Program-made: the position numbers and the translations under genes
Part shown: piece by piece, positions 33,622 to 39,622 of the stretch
Position numbering within the stretch: the first letter of the stretch is position 1
How the letters are laid out: every line of letters begins with the position of its first letter
The notes under the pieces: model-generated
Database searches by the model: none
What the model saw: only the letters and a program-made list of their open reading frames with translations
What the model was told of the DNA's origin: nothing
NCBI GenBank assembly: GCA_963708325.1
Contig: OY970203.1
Location: forward strand, 372,001 to 436,000
Reading direction: 5' to 3'
Source of the DNA: G963708325 sp963708325
Lineage (GTDB): Bacteria; Actinomycetota; Thermoleophilia; Solirubrobacterales; 70-9
DNA: 64,000 bases

Positions 33622-35412
33622 CTAGCGCAGCCGCACGTGCCGCATCAGCCAGTGGACGCGTGCCTTCAGGCGGCCGTTTTCTTCCCGTACAGCACCGATC
33701 TGCCGCTCCTGGTCCTGGACCTTCGCCAGCAGCATCGCCGGCAGTTCCTGATAGAGCACCGTGTACGGCCGGCCGCCGCGGTACGCAACCAGCTCGGGAT
33801 AGACCTTGGCGACCTGCTCGGCGATCAGGCCGTATTGGAGCGAGTCGGGGCCGTCGAGGTACTGGCGCTTGTAGTGGAAGGACACTGGACGCAGCTGCAT
33901 CAGCCGGTCGCTGCGGCCGGCCAAGGCGTGGATGTCTTGCTTGAAGCGCCGCGAGGAGGTGATGGTGCCGAGCTCCCCGGTCCCCAAAACCGACACGGCC
34001 GCGCCGCCGGTCACGGTGTTCCCGGACACCCCGGCCAGGAAGGTCTCCGACTGGGTGTCGCCGATCCGGATCTTGTCCGACTCCCCGGAGTTGCCGGCGT
34101 TGTCGATATCGATGTTGTTAGTGCCGGTCGTCAGGTCTCCGCCCGCGTTTCGGCCGATCGCGGTGTTGCCTGCTCCGGTGTTGGAGTCCAACGCGTTTTG
34201 GCCCAGCGCCGTGTTGTCGCTGGCGGTTGTGTTGCTCGACAGAGCCTCCTCTCCGACCGCGGCGTTCCTTGTCCCGGTGGTGTTCGCGTTCAGCGCGTTG
34301 TGGCCGAGCGCCGAGTTGAGGTCGGCAGTGTTGTTGTTCAGCGCCTGGAAGCCCACCGCCGAATTCGAGTCGCCGGTGGTGTTGGAGAACAGCGCGTCGC
34401 CGCCGACCGCCGAATTGGCGCCGCCGGTGGTGTTAGAGAACAGCGCGGCCTGGCCGAGCGCCGAGTTGGAGCCTCCAGTCGTATTGGATCTCAGCGCGGT
34501 ACGGCCGACCGCCGCATTCCCGAAGCCGGTGGTGTTAGAGAACAGCGCGTTGTCGCCGAGCGCCGAGTTGGAGTTTCCAGTCGTATTGGATCTCAGCGCG
34601 GTATGGCCGACCGCCGAATTCAAGGCGCCGGTGGTGTTGGAGTTCAGCGCGTCCGTGCCGACCGCTGAGTTGTCGCTGCCGGTTGTGTTAGCCCCCAGCG
34701 CGCTTCCGCCGAGCGCCGAGTTGGAGCCTCCAGTGGAATTGTTTCTCAGCGCGTTTCGACCGACCGCTGAGTTGTCGCTGCCGGTGGTGTTTGCGGTCAG
34801 CGCGGTGGCCCCGACTGCCGTGTTGTTGCCGCCGGTGGTGTTGTCCGTCAGCGCCTCTTCGCCGACTGCCGAGTTGAGGTGGCCGGTGTTTGCTTCCAGT
34901 GCGAGGGCCCCGACAGCCGTGTTCCCCGCGCCGTTGGTATTGGCCGTCAGCGCGTTCTGACCGAGCGCCAAGTTCAAGATGCCGGTGGTGTTGGAGTCGA
35001 GGGCGTTCTCGCCGAGCGCGGCGTTGGATCCGGTGGGCCCGCAGGTCAGCGTCGCCAGGCTGAGGTTTCGGACGAACTGCCCGCTCGGGCAGGGGCCGCC
35101 GCTGAAGCCGAGCGTGGACTCGTCGATGTCGGCCCCGGTGAGCGAGTTGGCCAGGATGTCGGCGCCCTGGAGGGTGCCGTCGAGGACCTTGGCGGCGGTG
35201 ACCGCGTCGGCGGCGAGCTTTCCGTTGCCCACCGTGAGCGGCTTTATGTCGGCGCCCCGCACCTCCTTGTTGATGATGTCGGAGGTGCCGACCGAGTTGA
35301 TCCCCGGCGCGGGGCCGTTTACCGCACAAGCCGTGCCGGTGAGGGCGATGAACAGTGTGAACGTGGCGACCACGTTCGCGAACAGGAGCCGTGAACGGAC
35401 CTGAGCCAGCAT
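33622..35412 (-). CDS. secreted YadA-head-like repeat protein with peptidase S74 chaperone domain
   Basis: 596 residues with a signal peptide (LLFANVVATFTLFIALTGTACA). A stalk region is followed by about 18 repeats of 16-17 residues of the form NSAVGxxALxSNTTGxx, like YadA/Hep_Hag left-handed beta-roll heads. After a linker the C-terminus is an intramolecular chaperone of endosialidase: TSSRRFKQDIHALAGRSDRLMQLRPVSFHYK, GLIAEQVAKVYPELV, and a terminal coiled coil (LLAKVQDQERQIGAVREENGRLKARVHWL). The Ser and Lys of SSRRFK are the expected autocleavage residues. It should trimerise and self-cleave. The GGGGAGG RBS supports ATG 35412. The stop lies in the IS target duplication. Confidence 0.87.
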   Translation of the reverse strand: MLAQVRSRLLFANVVATFTLFIALTGTACAVNGPAPGINSVGTSDIINKEVRGADIKPLTVGNGKLAADAVTAAKVLDGTLQGADILANSLTGADIDESTLGFSGGPCPSGQFVRNLSLATLTCGPTGSNAALGENALDSNTTGILNLALGQNALTANTNGAGNTAVGALALEANTGHLNSAVGEEALTDNTTGGNNTAVGATALTANTTGSDNSAVGRNALRNNSTGGSNSALGGSALGANTTGSDNSAVGTDALNSNTTGALNSAVGHTALRSNTTGNSNSALGDNALFSNTTGFGNAAVGRTALRSNTTGGSNSALGQAALFSNTTGGANSAVGGDALFSNTTGDSNSAVGFQALNNNTADLNSALGHNALNANTTGTRNAAVGEEALSSNTTASDNTALGQNALDSNTGAGNTAIGRNAGGDLTTGTNNIDIDNAGNSGESDKIRIGDTQSETFLAGVSGNTVTGGAAVSVLGTGELGTITSSRRFKQDIHALAGRSDRLMQLRPVSFHYKRQYLDGPDSLQYGLIAEQVAKVYPELVAYRGGRPYTVLYQELPAMLLAKVQDQERQIGAVREENGRLKARVHWLMRHVRLR

Positions 35413-35543
35413 GAGAACCTCCCCTGGGGCCCGGAAGGACGGCTGGCCTCGCGCCGGCGTTTAGGCCGACACACTATCGCCGCCCCCGAGTGGGCGTTGG
35501 ACGAAACGGATCGACCCTATGGCGGAGGGCGGGGACCGAACAT

Positions 35544-35557
35544 CCCCAATTTTGGGG
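35544..35557. promoter_or_regulatory. CCCCAATTTTGGGG inverted repeat
   Basis: A CCCCAA/TTGGGG inverted repeat 132 bp upstream of the S74 gene start (minus strand) and 160 bp upstream of the delta-60 gene start (plus strand). A similar motif (CCCC-aaaacta-GGGG) lies 124 bp upstream of the 951-residue repeat protein. The intergenic stretch 35413-35715 holds this, the repeat copy 3 and otherwise nothing recognised. Confidence 0.35.
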
Positions 35558-35592
35558 TTTTGGAACGATCTCGGATGCGATCCGAATCGGCC

Positions 35593-35637
35593 CCTGGACA
35601 CATAGCACGCATCGTTCGGCACCAAAGCGGTACGCGA
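35593..35637 (+). repeat. dispersed intergenic repeat, copy 3 (partial, most diverged)
   Basis: Reads CCTGGACACATAGCACGC, ATCGTTCGGCACCA, AAGCGGTACGCG. The first GGTACC box is GGCACC and the second is GGTACG. It lies between divergent genes, unlike the other copies. Confidence 0.55.
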
Positions 35638-35715
35638 TCGCGACCGCTCCGGCTCGATTGACCGTATGACCCGGCGGGGCTACTGTCCAGCGGCCGGGGA
35701 AGGAGATCACGGGCG

Positions 35716-37722
35716 ATGAGAGTGCCGGCCAGGGACGAGCCGCGCAACAAGCTGTTCGCAGGGACGATCGCGCTCTGCGCGCTGATCCTGGCGATTGTCG
35801 CCGCGCAGGCGCTGGCGGCGGCGGGGGCCCTGGACCACAGCTTCTCCTCGGACGGCAAGCGGACCTTCGCGTTCGCCGGCGGCGGCGTGGACGCGGCGAC
35901 CGCGACCGCGATCCAGCACGACGGCAAGATCGTCCTTTCCGGATATTCCGATCAGGGCGGCGGCAGCACCGGACACGACTTCGCCGTCATCCGCCTCAAT
36001 CCGAACGGCAGTCCTGATCCGACATTTTCCGGCGACGGGCGCCGCACCATCGCGATCGGGAGTGGCAACGCCTCGGATGACGCCTTCGCGATGAGGATCC
36101 AGCACGACGGCAGGATCGTCCTCGCCGGTCGCTCGTACCAGGGGCCCGCCCACCGCAACGACTTCGCCGTGGTGCGGCTGAAGTCGAGCGGCGGCACCGA
36201 CACCAGCTTCTCGGGCGACGGCCGTCGCACGCTCGCCTTCGGCAACGGCGCTCGCGACGACGAGGTCTACGGCCTCGCGATCCAGCACGACGGCAAGATC
36301 GTGCTCGGAGGCGAATCGGACCAGGGCGCCGCCACCGGCTACCAGGCCGCGGTGGCGCGGCTCAATCCGAACGGAAACCTCGATCAGACGTTCTCTGGCG
36401 ACGGACGCCGCCTCTTGGGATTCAAGAACGGCGACGGCTTCGACGACGCCGGGGCGGTCGCGATCCAGCGCGACGGCAGGATCGTGACCTGCGGCGAATC
36501 GAGCCAGGGCCCCGGCAACGGCGACGAGTTTGCCCTCGCCCGCCTCAAGTCGAACGGCAATCTCGATCCCACCTTCTCAGGCGACGGTCGATTGGCCCTG
36601 TCGGTCGCCGCCGGCAACGGCGGAGACGTCTGCCAGGGGGTCACCCTCCAGGGCGACGGCAGGATCGTCGCGGCGGGCTACGCGTTCCAGAGCTCCACCC
36701 CCCAGTTCGCCGTCGTCCGCCTCAACCCGAGCGGCGACGTCGATCACGGATTCTCTGGCGACGGCCGCCGGATCATCGGGTTGGGCGACGGCGGATACGG
36801 GCGCGCGGTCGCCCTTCAGGGCGACGGCGACATCGTGGTCGCCGGCGATACCAATCGCGCCGCTTCCGGCACCGACTTCGCCCTGGTCCGCGTGAGGCCG
36901 AACGGCGACGTCGACCACACCTTCTCGGGAGACGGGCGAGCGGTCACGGCGTTCGGCAACGGATCCGGCTACGACAGCGCCCAGGGCGTCGCGATCCAGG
37001 CCAACGGGCGGATCGTGGTCGCGGGCCAGTCGCAGCAACCCCTCACCTCGATCGACTTCGGCGTCGCCCGCTTCCTCGGCCCCCCCCAACCCGTTGACAG
37101 TCGTCCCGTCCTCGAAAATTTGGGAATCGAGTTCGGTCCTTACGATCCGTCAACGGGGAAAGCAGGTGACTTTGTCTTTGCCAATGGCGTAAGCGAGGAA
37201 GCCGACTTGGACAAGGCCTTCCTCGAATTCGGCGCCACTGTCTCCGGCCCCGACGGACCAAAGCTGTTACCCACGTTCGAGTATCGAGGGCTGGCCCCCG
37301 ACATGCTCGTCAGATCAATGACCGACGGGAAGGTAGTTGCCGTCGAAGACCAAGGCGAAGACTTCGAAGTTCGTGTGTCGCCCGGCGACGGATCAACCTG
37401 GCTCCTCATTTACGACCACTTGATTGCCCTCACCGTGACCCAAGGTGACCAAGTGAAATCGGGCCAAACACTAGGCAAGCCCTCCGGTGGTACCAGTGCG
37501 CGGCGCTTTGAGATTCAGATCAACCATGGCCAAAGCTCCCTGTGCCCATTGGAACTCGCCGATCCCAAACTGGTCAGTGGCCTGGAAGCCCAGATCAGCC
37601 AATTGCAGCGCGACTGGGAATCGTTTCGTATGAACACGAGCATTTACGACGAGGCATCCCAGGTCCGGCCCGGCTGCAATTACCGCGAATTGAAGAGTCA
37701 AGGCGGTGAGGTCGTACCCTAA
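35716..37722 (+). CDS. secreted delta-60-repeat (seven-bladed) protein fused to a degenerate M23-like domain
   Basis: 668 residues. A signal peptide (LFAGTIALCALILAIVAAQALAAAG) precedes seven repeats of about 60 residues, each with a DxxFSGDGRR turn and an IQHDGKIVLAG strand (TIGR02608-like), which would make a seven-bladed beta-propeller. From about residue 455 (37090) the sequence changes: SMTDGKVVAVEDQG, YDHLIALTVTQGDQVKSGQTLGKPSGG, RRFEIQI resembles a LytM/M23 peptidase. However, the HxH at the end is RRF, and the first His is also missing, so it is probably inactive. The base composition of the last 630 bp is visibly less GC-rich, suggesting fusion or transfer. Confidence 0.83.
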   Translation: MRVPARDEPRNKLFAGTIALCALILAIVAAQALAAAGALDHSFSSDGKRTFAFAGGGVDAATATAIQHDGKIVLSGYSDQGGGSTGHDFAVIRLNPNGSPDPTFSGDGRRTIAIGSGNASDDAFAMRIQHDGRIVLAGRSYQGPAHRNDFAVVRLKSSGGTDTSFSGDGRRTLAFGNGARDDEVYGLAIQHDGKIVLGGESDQGAATGYQAAVARLNPNGNLDQTFSGDGRRLLGFKNGDGFDDAGAVAIQRDGRIVTCGESSQGPGNGDEFALARLKSNGNLDPTFSGDGRLALSVAAGNGGDVCQGVTLQGDGRIVAAGYAFQSSTPQFAVVRLNPSGDVDHGFSGDGRRIIGLGDGGYGRAVALQGDGDIVVAGDTNRAASGTDFALVRVRPNGDVDHTFSGDGRAVTAFGNGSGYDSAQGVAIQANGRIVVAGQSQQPLTSIDFGVARFLGPPQPVDSRPVLENLGIEFGPYDPSTGKAGDFVFANGVSEEADLDKAFLEFGATVSGPDGPKLLPTFEYRGLAPDMLVRSMTDGKVVAVEDQGEDFEVRVSPGDGSTWLLIYDHLIALTVTQGDQVKSGQTLGKPSGGTSARRFEIQINHGQSSLCPLELADPKLVSGLEAQISQLQRDWESFRMNTSIYDEASQVRPGCNYRELKSQGGEVVP

Positions 37723-37741
37723 GCGCAGGCGGGCTTTCGAT

Positions 37742-37781
37742 CAGTCGGGGCGGCAGGATTTGAATCGACGACCTTTGGCTC
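37742..37781 (-). repeat. degenerate tRNA-Pro 3'-end relic
   Basis: CAGTCGGGGCGGCAGGATTTGAA, then CGACGACCTTTGG, resembles the complement of the 3' end of tRNA-Pro at 42654 (GCGAGATTTGAACTCGCGACCTTTC). The T arm no longer pairs fully and the 5' half is absent, so it is not functional. It looks like an old integration-site duplicate. Confidence 0.5.
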
Positions 37782-37879
37782 GATCCTCGACGCCTATTTC
37801 GAGACGAAGTCGGTCTGGGCGAAGCCCTAGCGCGCTGTCACGCGCCCCTGTCGGAACTCCTTCAACCTGCAGTCCTCCG

Positions 37880-38641
37880 TCAGCCCTGCGTGTACAGCTT
37901 CCACTTGCCGTCCTCCTTCAGCAGGATGGCGGTGAACTTGGCGCCCTTGTGGGCCCCTCCGACGAGCTCGGCGGTGACGACCGCGTCGCTGCGGGTGCCC
38001 ACGACCTTCTCGATCTTCACCTTGTCCGTCTGCTGGCCCTTCTGCGCCTTCTCGCAGTTCTGCTTCGTCTTGAACACGACCGTGACGAAGTTGGCATCGG
38101 CAAGCTCGCCGTTGCAGAGCCCCGGCTGAGAGGTCTCCACGTAGCGGGTGACGAGGTCGCGCACCTGCTTCTCGTCGTCGGGCGCCGCCTTCCCGGCGCA
38201 ATCCTGGAGGCCGGCCTGCCCAGCCGCGGCAAGCTGCTGGTCGCGCAGCTTCGCTGACTGCTTGTCTATCTTCTGGAACCCGGCCTCGTCGTTGCGCTTG
38301 CCGGCCGCCACCTCCTGCGCATAGAGCCCGGTCACTTGGCGCCGCAGACTGACGTACTTGTCGAACTCGGCCTTCACGTCGCTGGGGGGCTCGAGCGCAT
38401 CGAGCTTCGAGTCCAGCGCCTTGCGCAGCGGGACCACCTTGGCGAGGGAATCGGTCGCCTCCTGGAAGGTGCGGGGAGGCCGTGCCTGGAGCCGGTCCAG
38501 GCGGACGGCGTTCTCCGCACAATCGCTGTCCGCTTCGGAGACGAGGTCGCTCTTGCTGTTTCCGCCTCCGCACGCCGCGAGCGCGAGTGCGAGCAGCGCC
38601 GATGCCGTGAGCACAATTAGCGGACACGCCTTGCGAGCCAT
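37880..38641 (-). CDS. putative lipoprotein, function unknown
   Basis: 253 residues. The N-terminus CPLIVLTASALLALALAACGGGN is a lipoprotein signal peptide with lipobox LAAC; the Cys is about residue 24. The mature part is charged and helical (LRKALDSKLDALEPPSDVKAEFDKYVSLRRQ) followed by a beta-rich NTF2-like C-terminal domain (VRDLVTRYVETSQPGLCNGELADANF, FTAILLKEDGKWKLYTQG). It would be tethered on the outer face of the membrane. ATG 38641 is preferred to a TTG at 38647. Confidence 0.8.
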   Translation of the reverse strand: MARKACPLIVLTASALLALALAACGGGNSKSDLVSEADSDCAENAVRLDRLQARPPRTFQEATDSLAKVVPLRKALDSKLDALEPPSDVKAEFDKYVSLRRQVTGLYAQEVAAGKRNDEAGFQKIDKQSAKLRDQQLAAAGQAGLQDCAGKAAPDDEKQVRDLVTRYVETSQPGLCNGELADANFVTVVFKTKQNCEKAQKGQQTDKVKIEKVVGTRSDAVVTAELVGGAHKGAKFTAILLKEDGKWKLYTQG

Positions 38642-38749
38642 GGGCAACCTGCCTTTCGATACGAGGCCGAGTTCGACCCGGGCGCTACCCGCTGCCGGAA
38701 TGGCTAAACGGCGACCGCCGAGTCATGCCAGGGCGCTCGGCGACCCGCT

Positions 38750-38928
38750 TCATTTCACGCTCCGGTACTTGAGGTGGGTGACACCGGGCGCCTCGATGGC
38801 TCGGACCTGCTCGAACTGCACGCCCGCGTCCCCGAGGTTGTCGAAGAGTCGAGCACCGTCGCCGAGCACCACCGGAACGACGTGGAGCTCAAGTTCGTCC
38901 AGCAGTCCCGCTGCCAGCCGAACTCCCC
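38750..38928 (-). pseudogene. 3' fragment of a dihydrofolate reductase-like (RibD C-terminal) gene
   Basis: Reads LLDELELHVVPVVLGDGARLFDNLGDAGVQFEQVRAIEAPGVTHLKYRSVK in pieces, the C-terminal third of the DHFR/RibD_C family (usual end: LGxxDELxLHxxPVxLGxGxxLF). The cofactor-binding N-terminal two-thirds are missing. The break falls at the left edge of dispersed repeat copy 4, so the deletion and the repeat are probably linked. No start codon precedes it. Confidence 0.75.
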
Positions 38929-38974
38929 ATCTGGACGCATAGGACGCATCGGTCGGTACCAAAGCGGTACCACG
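38929..38974 (+). repeat. dispersed intergenic repeat, copy 4 (3' half)
   Basis: ATCTGGACGCATAGGACGC, ATCGGTCGGTACCAAAGCGG, TACCACGC. Identical to copy 5 over nearly all of its length. It abuts the truncated RibD_C relic on one side and the NTF2-like gene end (39006) on the other. Confidence 0.75.
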
Positions 38975-39005
38975 CGAGTGGCATTGCGGACGAAGGCGGC
39001 CTTAG

Positions 39006-39416
39006 CTACTCCGACAGCCCGGCGGCTTTGAGGGCGGCGTCGCGGGACTTGAAACCCTCGACCCGCGCGATCTTGCCCTGACTGAGGTGGTAGAGCCAGA
39101 CCACGGTTCCGTGAACCTCGACGCCGCTGGCCCTGCCCCGTGCGTGGTGAGCAGCGAGCACGAGGATGGCACCGTTGCCGAGCTCGGTCAGCTCCTCGAT
39201 GTCGAAGCGGGCGTCGCGCTGGAAGCTGCTGAGCCAGTCCCCGAACCACGATCCCACAGCATCCCGCCCCCTGAAGGTTCCGGTTTGCAGGTACCCGGAA
39301 TCGCGTGGCACGACGAGCTCGACGTCGTCGGCGTAATGAGACATCACGCGCTCGAAGTCGCGCTCGTTCGTGGCCGCATACTGGTCGCGGACCACGCCCA
39401 GGTTCTCCTGCGACAT
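39006..39416 (-). CDS. SnoaL/NTF2-like family protein
   Basis: 136 residues: MSQENLGVVRDQYAATNERDFERVMSHYADDVELVVPRDSGYLQTGTFRGRDAVGSWF, then GTVVWLYHLSQGKIARVEGFKSRDAALKAAGLSE. The layout is complete and matches the homologue at 14662-15054 in its opening (MS.EN) and architecture. Function is not predictable beyond a small-ligand cone. It lies in the repeat-rich region between a tRNA-Pro fragment and repeat copy 4. Confidence 0.85.
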   Translation of the reverse strand: MSQENLGVVRDQYAATNERDFERVMSHYADDVELVVPRDSGYLQTGTFRGRDAVGSWFGDWLSSFQRDARFDIEELTELGNGAILVLAAHHARGRASGVEVHGTVVWLYHLSQGKIARVEGFKSRDAALKAAGLSE

Positions 39417-39441
39417 CGCCCGGGCAGTATCTCGACTCGAA

Positions 39442-39494
39442 CCCAGTCGGGGCGGCGAGATTTGAACTCGCGACCTTTCGGCCCCCAGCCGAAC
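39442..39494 (-). repeat. tRNA-Pro 3' fragment, probable att site (left)
   Basis: A 53-bp exact copy of 42649-42701, which is the 3' half of tRNA-Pro plus 5 bp downstream. The anticodon arm and T arm are present but the D arm and the acceptor 5' strand are absent, so it is not a tRNA gene. Orientation and position fit an attachment site left by integration at the tRNA 3' end. The matching site is at 42649-42701. Confidence 0.75.
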
Positions 39495-39504
39495 AGCAAA
39501 GCTG

Positions 39505-39603
39505 TCCTATCTGTCCAGGAGCGTCCAGATCTTCCTATGCGTCCACGTTTCTGGAAGATCTGGACACATAGGACGCATCGGTCGGTACCAAAGCGGTACC
39601 ACG
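39505..39603 (+). repeat. dispersed intergenic repeat, copy 5 (full length, best preserved)
   Basis: The reference copy. It holds an 11-bp inverted repeat CCAGATCTTCC (39525-39535) / GGAAGATCTGG (39553-39563) and a second, CCTATGCGTCC (39534-39544) / GGACACATAGG (39562-39572, one mismatch), interleaved in the order A-B-A'-B'. Two GGTACC boxes (39584-39589, 39595-39600) with a 5-nt spacer end it. It starts 10 bp after the tRNA-Pro fragment. Confidence 0.8.
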
Positions 39604-39622
39604 GCCTGCGACTCGTTTTCGC

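Noticed and set aside
33622..35412. Prophage tail spike
   Set aside because: The S74 domain is phage-like, but a signal peptide is present and no phage structural, lysis or integrase genes are near.
35593..35637. Rho-independent terminator at repeat copy 3
   Set aside because: The GGTACC boxes in this copy are mutated, there is no T run, and it lies between divergent starts where no terminator is needed.
37270..37722. Active M23 endopeptidase
   Set aside because: The fold is suggested by YDHL and GDQVKSGQ, but the terminal HxH is RRF and the first His is missing.
39442..39494. A second functional tRNA-Pro gene
   Set aside because: Only the 3' half is present; the D arm and acceptor 5' strand are missing.
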